Origin: Salinicoccus halodurans
GTDB taxonomy: Bacteria; Bacillota; Bacilli; Staphylococcales; Salinicoccaceae
Assembly (NCBI RefSeq): GCF_900114445.1
Contig: NZ_FOTB01000005.1
Span: 265,103 to 329,102, forward strand
Length of the DNA stretch: 64,000 bases
Reading direction: 5' to 3'
Part shown: positions 8,822 through 17,900 of the stretch, one piece after another
How the letters are laid out: each line of letters opens with the position of its first letter
Position numbering within the stretch: the first letter of the stretch is position 1
Program-made: the position numbers and the translations under genes
Notes under the pieces: model-generated
Told to the model about the DNA's origin: nothing
Database searches by the model: none
What the model saw: the letters and a program-made list of their open reading frames with translations, nothing else

Positions 8822-9673
8822 ATGACAATGGATAAAAATTATCAATTGAATGATGGCAGCAGCACGCCGGCAATAGGTCTTGGGACCATCGATCTCAAAG
8901 GCGCCAAAGGCGTGAACAGTATCGTCACGGCAATAGAAGAGAATGGATACCGTCTAATAGACACCTCGACTAATTATAATAACGAAGGAGCAGTGGGAGA
9001 AGCCATCCGCCGCACAATCGTTCCAAGGGAAGAATTGATCATCAATTCAAAACTCCCCGGTGCCGCTCATGACTACGATCAGGCGATCCAGCTGATCCAG
9101 GAATCCCTGTATCGTCTGGGAATCGATTATTTCGATAAGTATCTTATACATTGGCCGCTGCCGAAGCAGGGTAAATATGTGGAAGCATGGCAGGCGCTGA
9201 TAGATGCACAGAAATTTGGGCTGATAAAGACAATCGGTGTATCGAATTTCCTTACAGAGCATCTTGAGAAAATCATTGATGAAACAGGTGTCACGCCGGC
9301 GACCAACCAAATTGAACGGCATCCTTATTTTAATAATAAAGAGCTGGTTGAAGATAACAAGCGCCTCGGTATCATGCCGGAGGCGTGGAGTCCATTCGGA
9401 CGGGAAATCAACGATGTTCTGGAAAATGAGACCATCAGAAAGATCGCCGAAAAACACGATAAAGCAACGGCCCAGATCATTGTGCGCTGGAATGTGCAGA
9501 ATGATGTACTGGTGATTCCAAGATCATCTTCACCTCTTCACCAGAAACAGAACCTGGATGTGTTCGATTTTGAGCTGACTGATGAAGAATTAAATGCCAT
9601 AGATGATCTGGATAAAGGGGAGCCCGGCAGGGTGGAAGGCCAGCATCCGAATGAGTATGAAGAGTTTGTTTAA
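8822..9673 (+). CDS. Aldo/keto reductase
   Basis: This NADPH-dependent TIM-barrel reductase belongs to the group of Bacillus YtbE/YvgN, which reduce glyoxal, methylglyoxal and other aldehydes. The catalytic tetrad is visible as D and Y in LIDTSTNYNNE, K in INSKLPG and H in LIHWPLP. The cofactor loop VIPRSSSP near the C-terminus fits NADPH. Three possible starts (TTG 8816, ATG 8819, ATG 8822) lie together; AGGAAG ending at 8814 is best spaced for 8822. It closely follows the catalase-like gene and probably shares its transcript, which would link both to carbonyl or oxidative stress. Confidence 0.88.
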   Translation: MTMDKNYQLNDGSSTPAIGLGTIDLKGAKGVNSIVTAIEENGYRLIDTSTNYNNEGAVGEAIRRTIVPREELIINSKLPGAAHDYDQAIQLIQESLYRLGIDYFDKYLIHWPLPKQGKYVEAWQALIDAQKFGLIKTIGVSNFLTEHLEKIIDETGVTPATNQIERHPYFNNKELVEDNKRLGIMPEAWSPFGREINDVLENETIRKIAEKHDKATAQIIVRWNVQNDVLVIPRSSSPLHQKQNLDVFDFELTDEELNAIDDLDKGEPGRVEGQHPNEYEEFV

Positions 9674-9712
9674 TAAACCGCCATATAAAGCTGAAAATGG
9701 AAAGTCAATGAG

Positions 9713-9751
9713 AAACATGTCCGGACAAAGTACAGCCGGACATGTTTTTTA
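9713..9751 (+). terminator. Terminator after the aldo/keto reductase
   Basis: AAACATGTCCGG pairs with CCGGACATGTTT across an eleven-base loop, followed by a T run. It closes the catalase-like/reductase unit. Confidence 0.85.
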
Positions 9752-9846
9752 CTGTTCAATAGTGCTTGGGCTTTGAAGGTAAGGGTATTATGTTTATAAT
9801 TAAAGAAATATATGATTTAAGCGTTACAGTGATTAAGGAGGCAGCT

Positions 9847-10374
9847 ATGAAAGAATATCAGTTCCAGGCGACTATTGAACCGGATGATCACAGATCTGTC
9901 AAAATAATAAATGATATGGAGAGGGTAGTAGGTCATATCGAAAAAGATGTACTTAGAAAATGTGAAGAAAGATATACTTATGCTTTTACTCCACTTGATG
10001 GTTCTAAAGTGATAGTAGGGCTCAAACGGCGTAAATTCAAGGATTTGAATATCGCAAATTATATCATTGCTGCAGGGGAAACTACAATGTTCCTGAAAGA
10101 GAGGGCGGGAAAGAACCTTCTGCATTTCAGGGTCAAAGGACACGTCGGGGAAAACCATATGTATATAAAAGAAGATGAAGAGGGAAACATGAATGTTTTC
10201 ATTGACCGCGGCAAAGCGGCTGTGGTCAATGAACATTCGGCTGAAAAGATTTCCATTATCATTGAGGATAAAATTGAAGAAAACAGCGTGGTTTTTGCAG
10301 TAGTAATCCTGATGTTTTTCATGTTTAAATTATACAAGAGGGAGTCCTGGTATATAGAGGAGCTGCTGTCATAA
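9847..10374 (+). CDS. Hypothetical protein with C-terminal membrane segment
   Basis: I do not recognise this 175-residue protein with confidence. The start is set by AAGGAGG at 9835-9841, five bases before ATG 9847; the frame is open further upstream but has no ribosome site there. Residues 1-145 are beta-rich and charged, in the style of LURP/tubby-like domains (FKDLNIANYIIA, LLHFRVKGHVG, MYIKEDEEGNM). One hydrophobic helix (SVVFAVVILMFFMFKLY) lies near the C-terminus, followed by a short cytosolic tail. The tubby-like reading is only a suggestion. A DUF1801 gene follows 21 bases later. Confidence 0.6.
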   Translation: MKEYQFQATIEPDDHRSVKIINDMERVVGHIEKDVLRKCEERYTYAFTPLDGSKVIVGLKRRKFKDLNIANYIIAAGETTMFLKERAGKNLLHFRVKGHVGENHMYIKEDEEGNMNVFIDRGKAAVVNEHSAEKISIIIEDKIEENSVVFAVVILMFFMFKLYKRESWYIEELLS

Positions 10375-10395
10375 TGATAAAAAGGAAAGGGAATC

Positions 10396-10764
10396 ATGCA
10401 GGAATTTGAAGTTTTTCTGAATAAATTGGACGATCAGGACGTGCGCTTTAAAATTGAGGAAGTGTTGCAGTGGATTTCAGATAAATACCCGGGAATGGGT
10501 AAAACGGTGAAATGGAATCAGCCGATGTTTACCGATCACGGCACTTTCATAATCGCTTTCAGCGTAGCGAAAAAACATGTATCTGTTGCACCGGAAACAG
10601 CGGCAATCAAACATTGTCAACAGGAAATCAAAGAAGCCGGCCACAGCTACACAGATAATGTCATCCGGATAACCTGGAATGAACCGATGGATTATGAACT
10701 GCTTGAAAAACTGATCGACTTCAATATTGAAGATAAGAAAGATCATGACAAGTTTTGGAGATGA
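10396..10764 (+). CDS. DUF1801 / YdhG-like iron chaperone family protein
   Basis: This 122-residue cytosolic protein has the DUF1801 pattern: a helical start, then TVKWNQPMFTDHGTFIIAFSVAKKHVSVAP, and a C-terminal IDFNIEDKK. A Bacillus subtilis member (YdhG/Fra) has been described as a frataxin-like iron donor for haem and Fe-S assembly, and staphylococcal relatives carry the iron-chaperone name; the function here is inferred from that. An AAAGGAAAGGG site precedes the ATG. It sits between a hypothetical membrane-anchored protein and a BASS-type transporter, with no iron genes around it. Confidence 0.75.
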   Translation: MQEFEVFLNKLDDQDVRFKIEEVLQWISDKYPGMGKTVKWNQPMFTDHGTFIIAFSVAKKHVSVAPETAAIKHCQQEIKEAGHSYTDNVIRITWNEPMDYELLEKLIDFNIEDKKDHDKFWR

Positions 10765-10809
10765 TGGAACAATGTTCTTTACTGATATGAAAAGGGGGCT
10801 GGGACAGCT

Positions 10810-11760
10810 GTGAATGCCTTGGAAAAATATCAGCCGTTCATCATCATGGCAGCAGTAGTTACAGGACTCGTAATCGGCGGCATCTCTGGCATACAAATGT
10901 ATGCGGGGGTTTTCATAGTGCCTTTTCTGACAGTCATGCTTTTCGGCCTCTTCATAATGATGCCCACAGGCAGCATCATCATGTCATTCCGAAAGACCGG
11001 ATTCTTTTGGACATCTCTCATAATAAATTTCATATGGACGCCTCTTTTTGCCTATTCTCTCGGCATGATGTTCCTGTCCGACTATCCAATGCTATGGATC
11101 GGTTTCCTCATGCTCATGGTGACACCCTGCACCGACTGGTATCTGGTATTTACTGAATCGGCGAAAGGGAATACTGCTCTGTCCACATCACTCCTGCCGG
11201 TTAATCTGGTAGTTCAGGTTATACTTTTGCCGGTCTATCTGTATTTATTTTTTGGTACATATGAAACTGTCGGGTTCGAAAACATATTGGGCAGCATACT
11301 GCTTGTACTCGTGGTGCCGATGATACTTGCAGCAGCGGTCAGAATGTTATTCTCAGGCCGGCGGAGAGATATTCTGGAAAAGAAGATTTCTCCGTTCTTC
11401 GGGCGATACAATATAATTTTCCTGGCGCTTGCTGTAATGGCCATGTTTGCCTCAGAAAGAGATGTTTTGACCGGCAATCCCGGTGTTGTACTGCTGATGT
11501 TCCTCCCGGTTCTGCTGTTTTTCCTCGTAACATTTTTCATAAGCAGCCTGGCGGGACGTCTGATGAAGTTTAACCGTGCCGATTCAATCAGTCTGATCAT
11601 GACGAGCATGGCAAGAAATTCACCGATTGCACTGGCCATCGCCGTTACTGCATTTGCAGATGAACCGCTGATAGCACTGGCGCTTGTAATCGGCCCCCTG
11701 ATTGAGCTTCCTGTACTTGCACTCACGTCAAATATACTTCTCCGGACCGGAGAAAAATGA
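10810..11760 (+). CDS. ACR3/BASS-type membrane transporter (arsenic resistance family)
   Basis: The 316-residue protein has about ten hydrophobic segments and belongs to the bile acid/arsenite/riboflavin transporter superfamily. VTPCTDWYLVFT near residue 100 resembles the cysteine-bearing motif of ACR3 arsenite exporters, and MTSMARNSPIALAIAV near 265 resembles the second conserved block. No arsR, arsC or other arsenic gene adjoins it, so the substrate is uncertain. The start is GTG at 10810 with a GGGGG tract upstream. It may be read with the preceding DUF1801 gene (46-base gap). Confidence 0.7.
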   Translation: MNALEKYQPFIIMAAVVTGLVIGGISGIQMYAGVFIVPFLTVMLFGLFIMMPTGSIIMSFRKTGFFWTSLIINFIWTPLFAYSLGMMFLSDYPMLWIGFLMLMVTPCTDWYLVFTESAKGNTALSTSLLPVNLVVQVILLPVYLYLFFGTYETVGFENILGSILLVLVVPMILAAAVRMLFSGRRRDILEKKISPFFGRYNIIFLALAVMAMFASERDVLTGNPGVVLLMFLPVLLFFLVTFFISSLAGRLMKFNRADSISLIMTSMARNSPIALAIAVTAFADEPLIALALVIGPLIELPVLALTSNILLRTGEK

Positions 11761-11890
11761 ATTATATCATGATTTATTAACTTGTTGAAAAATATAAAAA
11801 ATTAGGAATACAAAAAAAGAGTTGAAATCCATATGCGTTCTCCTTTATTATGAATCGGCGGTACTGGGACGATTTAAAAGGAGGGTAATT

Positions 11891-12784
11891 GTGAAAAATA
11901 GAAAAAAGCGCGGTAAAATCAACTTTGAAAAGATAAGAATATACATGACGCCAAGGATTACAATGCAGACGTTGATAAATATAGCGGTCGTAATATTAGG
12001 GTCATTTCTTTTTTCCGTTGGTATTAATACATTTATGATTGCAGGTAATTTGGGGGAAGGCGGCGTCACGGGACTGGCAATTATCCTTCTGTATGCCTTT
12101 GATATATCCCCTGCAATATCCACCTTGATACTAAACGGCCTTCTGCTTATTGTCGGATTCAGCTTTCTCTCGAGACGCTCGATGTATTATACAATATTTG
12201 CGGTGATCATGATGTCGCTGTTTTTGGGACTTACAGAGACTTGGGTGTTACAGTCGGATGAAATAATGATCAATGTTGTATTCGGCGGTCTGTTCGTAGG
12301 CCTCGGCAATGGTCTTGTCATCCGTATAGGTGCTACGACAGCCGGTTCGGCAATAATCGGACGCATTGCCAACAAATATCTGGATGTAAAAATATCTTCA
12401 GCTATACTGGTGGCTGATCTCATTGTCATTCTGCTCAGTCTGACAGTACTTACTGTCGAGCAGGTGCTGCTGACCGTCATTTCAATGTATATCGCGGTAA
12501 AAGTCATGGACTTCATCATAGAAGGGATGGACCCGAAAAAGGCAATTACAATTGTCTCGCAAAAACCCGAAGCGCTGGGTACTTTGATCAACAGTGAGAT
12601 CGGCCGGGGGGTAACCATGCTGAATGGCAAAGGTTTCTATACCAAGGAAGAAACGGACATACTTTATGTTGTCATCAATAAATCCAAGCTGGTCCGGCTC
12701 AAACGCCTGATCAAAAAATATGACGAGAATGCTTTTGTAGTGGTAAACGACGTGAACAGCGTGCTTGGAAACTCTTTTGTCTAA
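11891..12784 (+). CDS. YitT family membrane protein with DUF2179 domain
   Basis: YitT proteins have five to six membrane helices (here about 20-195) and a cytosolic C-terminal DUF2179 domain (about 210-290) with the family signature GRGVTMLNGKGFYTKEETDILYV. Their molecular role is not established; several copies per genome are usual in Firmicutes. The frame is open upstream to 11822, but AAGGAGGG at 11878-11885 directs initiation at GTG 11891, giving 297 residues. The N-terminal leader before the first helix is strongly basic. The gene is monocistronic and ends in front of a strong hairpin. Confidence 0.85.
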   Translation: MKNRKKRGKINFEKIRIYMTPRITMQTLINIAVVILGSFLFSVGINTFMIAGNLGEGGVTGLAIILLYAFDISPAISTLILNGLLLIVGFSFLSRRSMYYTIFAVIMMSLFLGLTETWVLQSDEIMINVVFGGLFVGLGNGLVIRIGATTAGSAIIGRIANKYLDVKISSAILVADLIVILLSLTVLTVEQVLLTVISMYIAVKVMDFIIEGMDPKKAITIVSQKPEALGTLINSEIGRGVTMLNGKGFYTKEETDILYVVINKSKLVRLKRLIKKYDENAFVVVNDVNSVLGNSFV

Positions 12785-12816
12785 ACACCTATATTAAAAA
12801 TCTTCTCCAGTAATGA

Positions 12817-12850
12817 AAAAGCACCCGGAAAATTTTCCGGGTGCTTCTTT
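12817..12850. terminator. Shared terminator of yitT-like gene and tRNA-Val
   Basis: AGCACCCGGAAAA and TTTTCCGGGTGCT form a long stem, with A and T runs on the two sides. It lies just after the YitT stop on the plus strand and just after the tRNA 3' end on the minus strand, so it can serve both. Confidence 0.85.
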
Positions 12851-12852
12851 AG

Positions 12853-12924
12853 TGACTCCGAGTGGTTTCGAACCACCGACCTCTTGCATGTCAAGCAAGC
12901 ACTCTCCCGCTGAGCTACGGAGTC
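12853..12924 (-). tRNA. tRNA-Val (anticodon GAC)
   Basis: Read on the minus strand, the acceptor arms GACTCCG and CGGAGTC pair fully, the D arm begins TAGCTCAGC, the anticodon arm is CTTGC-TTGACAT-GCAAG with GAC at positions 34-36, and the T arm is GGTGG-TTCGAAA-CCACT. The 3' CCA is not encoded. It is a single tRNA with no other tRNA beside it. Confidence 0.93.
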
Positions 12925-13070
12925 ATTATTTAAATCACTGCAATCTAATTTACACGTTTTTTATTAAAATGTCAAACTTATTATTAGATGGAATTTTCAG
13001 ATATATTGATTGTGGTAATAACCTTTAAGGATTATAATTGAACCGAAGGATAAAACTGAGGAGGGTCAAT

Positions 13071-13844
13071 ATGTCTAAAGTAGCTGTTATTACAGGATCA
13101 GGCGGCGGGCTCGGAAAAGGGATTGCGGAACGTCTCGCAAAAGACGGCTTTAAAGTGGTTGTTAATGATATCAATGCAGAAGCGGTTAACTCTACTGTCG
13201 AAGAGATTAAGGCAGGCGGATATGAAGTCATCGGTGTGCAGGGAGATGTTTCAAAAAAGGAGCACCAATTTCTTCTTGTCCAGCGTGCAGTGGAGGTATT
13301 CGGCCGGCTGGATGTTTTCGTCAATAACGCAGGCATAGATGTTGTCACTCCATTTCTTGACGTAGATGAAGCACAGCTGAACAAGGCATTTTCAATCAAT
13401 GTGAACGGCGTTGTATTTGGCACACAGGCGGCTGCCGAGCAATTTAAAAAGCAGGAGAGCAAAGGTAAAATCATTAATGCATGCAGCATTGCAGGACATG
13501 AATCCTATGAGATGCTTTCCACTTATTCTGCTACGAAGCATGCGGTCAAATCCTTTACACATTCTTCGGCTAAGGAATTGGCACCGTATAATATCAGGGT
13601 GAACGCGTACTGCCCGGGTGTGGCAGGCACGGCCATGTGGGACAGGATCGATGAAGAGATGGTCAAATACTATGACCATATGGAGCCGGGGGACGCATTC
13701 AAGGAATTCTCAGGCAATATTCTGCTGGGGAGGCCCCAGGAGCCTGAAGATGTAGCAAACCTTGTGTCTTTCCTGGCGTCGGATGACTCGGATTATATAA
13801 CAGGACAGGCTATTGTCACAGACGGCGGTCTGGTATTCAGATAA
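13071..13844 (+). CDS. butA: Acetoin/diacetyl reductase (2,3-butanediol dehydrogenase)
   Basis: A short-chain dehydrogenase of 257 residues that interconverts diacetyl, acetoin and 2,3-butanediol with NADH, a fermentative redox outlet. GSGGGLGKG binds the cofactor, NNAG is present, and the catalytic S, Y and K are in [23 protein letters not shown]. The stretch [14 protein letters not shown] and the end [14 protein letters not shown] are characteristic of the acetoin reductase subgroup. GAGGAGGG at 13056 sets the ATG at 13071; an upstream in-frame start at 13038 lacks a site. No other acetoin genes are near. Confidence 0.88.
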   Translation: MSKVAVITGSGGGLGKGIAERLAKDGFKVVVNDINAEAVNSTVEEIKAGGYEVIGVQGDVSKKEHQFLLVQRAVEVFGRLDVFVNNAGIDVVTPFLDVDEAQLNKAFSINVNGVVFGTQAAAEQFKKQESKGKIINACSIAGHESYEMLSTYSATKHAVKSFTHSSAKELAPYNIRVNAYCPGVAGTAMWDRIDEEMVKYYDHMEPGDAFKEFSGNILLGRPQEPEDVANLVSFLASDDSDYITGQAIVTDGGLVFR

Positions 13845-13856
13845 ACGATGCCGGCC

Positions 13857-13889
13857 TATCCCCTTGATCTGTATCAAGGGGATTTTTTA
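13857..13889 (+). terminator. Terminator of butA
   Basis: ATCCCCTTGAT and ATCAAGGGGAT pair around a four-base loop, with six T residues after it. Confidence 0.85.
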
Positions 13890-13895
13890 AGGTTC

Positions 13896-14419
13896 TTATG
13901 ATTTTACTGTATGGTTTTCAGCATATTGGGTAGGTGTGTTTCCTGTATGCTTTTTAAATACTTTACTAAAATAATTCAAATCATTGAATCCAAGCATCAA
14001 AGCGATATCTGTTACGGAATTGTTTCTTTTTTAAGATACAGTTTTGCTTCCTCGATTCTTTTCCCCGTTGTGAATTCAGTTACGGTCAAGTCCGCCTCTT
14101 CTTTGAATTTTCTCGAAAGATAAGATGGATTCACATGTATCTCTTCTGCAATCTTTACAAGTGTCATCGGTTCCCCGAGGTGCATCATGATATAATCCAT
14201 TGCCTTTTGCACATTCGCACTGTAAGCGCCTGTCTGACAAGAACGCATGAATCCACAGTATTCATTTGCCATGGAGAGGATCAGCTTTTTCAGGTTGGGC
14301 AGTGTATCTGTTTTTTCAATCAGGATGGCGAATCTTTCAGAAATGATATGAAGATAGACGGGATGGACACCACTGCGTTCGGCAGCGCCCCTGAAAGATG
14401 TAATTGAAACCAGAGCCAT
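13896..14419 (-). pseudogene. AraC-family regulator, N-terminally truncated and frameshifted
   Basis: The C-terminal two thirds of an AraC-type activator can be read on the minus strand: SGVHPVYLHIISERFAILIE, then the double helix-turn-helix beginning VQKAMDYIMMHLGEPM with NPSYLSRKFKEEA. The frame stops early at 14012. Adding one base to the six-T run at 14027-14032 restores NSVTDIALMLGFNDLNYFS and KVFKKHTGNTPTQYA, ending at 13896. The N-terminal ligand-binding part is missing, and the homology ends exactly where a beta-glucuronidase remnant begins on the other strand. It was probably the regulator of that lost sugar gene. Confidence 0.8.
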
Positions 14420-14424
14420 ATTCT

Positions 14425-14683
14425 TGGATGACCGTATCGGACTGCCGGGTATACGGTGCAGATACTGCGGCAGGGTTCCACTGTCCTTACGGTGAACCGT
14501 TCAGTGAAGAATACCAGGAAGACTACTACAGGATGAACAATAAAATATTTGATGAAATTCGGAATCCAGCGCGTCCAGGAGAATGAAAAGGGCGTTTTCA
14601 CAAGAGAAAGAGAACCGAAGATGGCTGCGCGCTATTTAAGTGAACGCTGGAACAGCATTCCTGACTTCGGATATAAGAAATAA
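14425..14683 (+). pseudogene. Beta-glucuronidase remnant 1 (3' end only, with internal deletion)
   Basis: Two pieces of a glycoside hydrolase family 2 beta-glucuronidase C-terminus are visible. From about 14437 one frame gives YGADTAAGFHCPYGEPFSEE and then [15 protein letters not shown]. Another frame continues as [19 protein letters not shown], then [12 protein letters not shown] and IPDFGYKK, ending with TAA at 14683. In intact enzymes an IGEHVWNFADF-type segment lies between these, so about 15-20 codons have been deleted with a frame change. Everything upstream (sugar-binding, jelly-roll and most of the TIM barrel) is gone. It abuts the truncated araC remnant. Confidence 0.8.
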
Positions 14684-14704
14684 AAATCGAATCGGAGATT
14701 AGAG

Positions 14705-14735
14705 GACGGATACATGACGGATCCGTCTTTTTATT
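14705..14735 (+). terminator. Terminator after beta-glucuronidase remnant 1
   Basis: GACGGAT and ATCCGTC form a seven-base-pair stem around a nine-base loop, followed by a T-rich run. It is probably the original terminator of the lost gene. The stretch from here to 14857 holds nothing else I can support. Confidence 0.65.
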
Positions 14736-14857
14736 TTCAGTCATCCTTCCAGAAGACTAAGAGAGACTTATTTTCTTCTGAATCTGACACCGACAGTAAA
14801 ACATCTGGAAAAAGAACTTTCTTCCTGAACATATGTAAAGTGCTTTTCTATTATAAA

Positions 14858-14892
14858 AACCGGTCCGGGAAATTCCCCGGACCGGTTTTTGT
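14858..14892 (-). terminator. Terminator of the RND exporter gene
   Basis: AAAACCGGTCCGGGGAATT and its complement half form a long GC-rich stem just beyond the stop codon of the minus-strand exporter gene, with a T run on the minus strand. Confidence 0.85.
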
Positions 14893-14900
14893 TTCCAATA

Positions 14901-17900
14901 TTATCTATCGGATTTGTCATTCTTCATTTTATCAATCAGTTGCTGCATTTCACTGATGTAATCATCTTTTGAGCGGTCCTGTCCGGCTTCCTGAACCTCA
15001 GGTGCTTCTTCAGTGCCCTCCGGATGATTATCTTTCATTTCATAATCATAGTCGTTATCTGATCTTTCTTTTTGTTCACGTTCTTCTTCACGTTTCTTTG
15101 CATCGATTTCTTTTTGAGTAATAATTTCACCATCCGGCGTCATATACTTCTTATGCATTTTACGTGTTTCCTTATCAACGTAGCTGTAGAAGATAGGGAT
15201 GATGAACAGTGTGAAGATTGTACTGCTGGTAAGTCCGCCGATTACCACAATACCCATCGAGGCGACCATTTCTCCGCCCTCACCGATACCCAGAGCAAGC
15301 GGCAGCATGCCAAGTGCTGTCGTGAGTGCCGTAATTACGATTGGACGGAAGCGGTGCTGTACACTCAGTTCAAGAGCTTCCAGTGTAGGATAACCCTTTT
15401 CTTTTTGCTGGTTGGTATAGTCTACCAGCAGTATCGAGTTGTTGACGACAATACCGAGCAGCATAATGATACCTACAAACGAAACGATGCTGAGCGGGTT
15501 ATTTGTAATGACCAATGCCAGCATAACCCCGATAATACTGAGCGGCACTGCCATTATCACTATGAATGGGTGCTTGAATGATTCAAATTGTGCAACCATT
15601 ACGAGATAGATGAACAGCACGCCGAGAATCAATGCAAGCAGCATCTGAGGCATGGCATCTGTCAGCATTTCCAGGTCTCCGCCGATGGAATAGTGTGTAT
15701 CATCACTGAAATCTGCATCTTCTATAATATTTTCTACATACGTGCCAGCTTCATTAAGTGACATGTCTGAAGCATAAGTGACAGTCAGTTCACTTGTTTC
15801 CTCCATGCTGTCCCGGGTGATCATTGGGAGCATGTCCACTTCTTCAAGTTCTGCCACTTCACTTAGAGCAACGTATTCGCCTTCACTATTCGCAATTTGG
15901 ATATCTCGGAAATTTTCCATGCTGGAAAGGACATCATCCGGATATTTGACGACAATGGACAGGAATTCATTGTTGTTCTCTACGGTCGTTGCCTGTACGC
16001 CATTTGATGCTTCATACAGTGCAGAACCGACCTGGGCAGGCTGCAGACCGTTTTCTCTGGCTGCTGCGCGGTCTACCTGCACCTGCAGCTCCTGTACCAT
16101 TTCTTCCCGGCTGGATTCTACGCTTTCTATCTTTTCGTCATCCTCCAGTGCCTGGATGATTGTTTGTTCAGATTCGGCCAGTCTGTCTGCAGAATCATCT
16201 GAGACGTTGAGCATGAGGGTATTCGGTTCCCCGCCCATGCCTGACTGAGACATCGGAACGATATTGATTTCTGCAGAATCATCGATTTTTTCAATCTCAT
16301 CTTCAATATCATTTATGAACTCATTGGTAGTGACGCTGCGGTCGGCCGGGTCCACCAATGTCGCCGTGATGCTTGCTTTGTTCGGTTCTTCGGACATTGA
16401 CATCATCGGCGACGAGGAACCGATGTTGCTCAGGTAAGTATCGACTTCAGGGTAATCTTTGAGCTCGTTTTCTATATTTTCAACTGTATCAAAAGTATCT
16501 TCAAAAATCGTACCCTGTTCTTTTTCAATTTCAATTGTCAGAGCACCTTCATCACTTTCAGGCATCAGGTTTATTCCCTGGTTGTAGATGCCCAGTGCAC
16601 TGACGATCAATAGGAGCGTAGTCAATATGAGCACGAGGACCCGGTGGTTCAGAGACCATCTCGTGAATTTCCTCAGCATTCTCATGTAGGATCTTTCACT
16701 TCGGATTTTTTCCATGTTTTCGTCAGGCGCTGTCAAAATTCTGCTTGCAAGCATCGGAACGACAGTCAATGCGATGAATAAAGAGCCAAGCAGACTGAAT
16801 GCCACTGTTATGGCGAAAGGTGTAAACAGCTGGCCGACAAGACCGCTGACAAATACGACCGGCAGGAATACTGCAGCAGTCGTCAAAGTGGAGGCGATGA
16901 TTGCCGATGCGACTTCTTTCGTACCTTCACTCGCTGCTTGTTTGGGTTTTTTGCCCATGGACAGATGCCGGTATATGTTTTCAATTACGACAACTGCGTT
17001 ATCGACCAGCATCCCGATACCAAGTGCCAAACCGCCAAGCGTCATCATATTGATGCTGATATCTGTAAAGAACAACAGCGCGAATGTAGTGATGACGGAG
17101 AACGGAATGGAAATACCGATTATAAGTGGTGCTTTCAGATTTCTGAGGAAAGCGAACAGGACAATCATCGCAAGGACTGCGCCCGAAATCAGTGAAGTAT
17201 AGACACTGTTGATTGCGATATCGATGTATTCCCCTTCATCATATAAAGTTTCTACTGTAAGGTTACTGAATTCTTCTTCATCCAGTTTTTCGTCCAGCAC
17301 GGCATTGAATTCTTTATTGACGTTCGATGCATTAGCATCGGAAGCGAGCATGACATCGATTGACAGTGCTTCTTCCTGGTTCATTCTCGTCAATGTATTG
17401 CTTGATTGCTCTTCAATGGAGACTTCCGCAACATCATCGAGTGTTATAGTGCCTCCGTCATCGGGAAGTTCAGCAAGAACGAGTTCCTGGAGGGATTCCA
17501 CCCCGTCTATCTCACTTACTGTACGGGTCGAAATGGAAGTGCGATCTTCCGTATCCGTTACTGTAGCATTTGGAATAGAGATATTATTCGCTTCAATGAT
17601 ACCGGCGATATCACTCTGGCTCATATTGTATTGTTCAAGTGCCTCGGTATCCAAATTAACCTGTATCTCTTCAGTCACTGACCCATTTTCAGTAATTGAA
17701 GCGACACCTTCGATATTTTCAAGTTCCGTGATCAGGTCATCGACCTGATCCTGGTATTCAGCAACACTGTCACCACTGGATGTCACTGCCATCTGAATGC
17801 TCGGCATCATGGAAATATCAAATTTAAGGAAAGAAGGATCGCCCGCCTCGTCAGGCAGGTCGGCAGATTCAACTGCGCGCATAATATCATTTTCAACATC

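Noticed and set aside
12813..13028. Plus-strand frame of 71 residues containing SGFEPPTSCMSSKHSPAELRSHY
   Set aside because: This is the well-known false protein read from the complement of a tRNA gene; the region is tRNA-Val on the minus strand.
14714..14956. Plus-strand frame of 80 residues after the beta-glucuronidase remnant
   Set aside because: It starts inside a terminator, runs through the exporter terminator and enters the exporter gene; no ribosome site and no domain.
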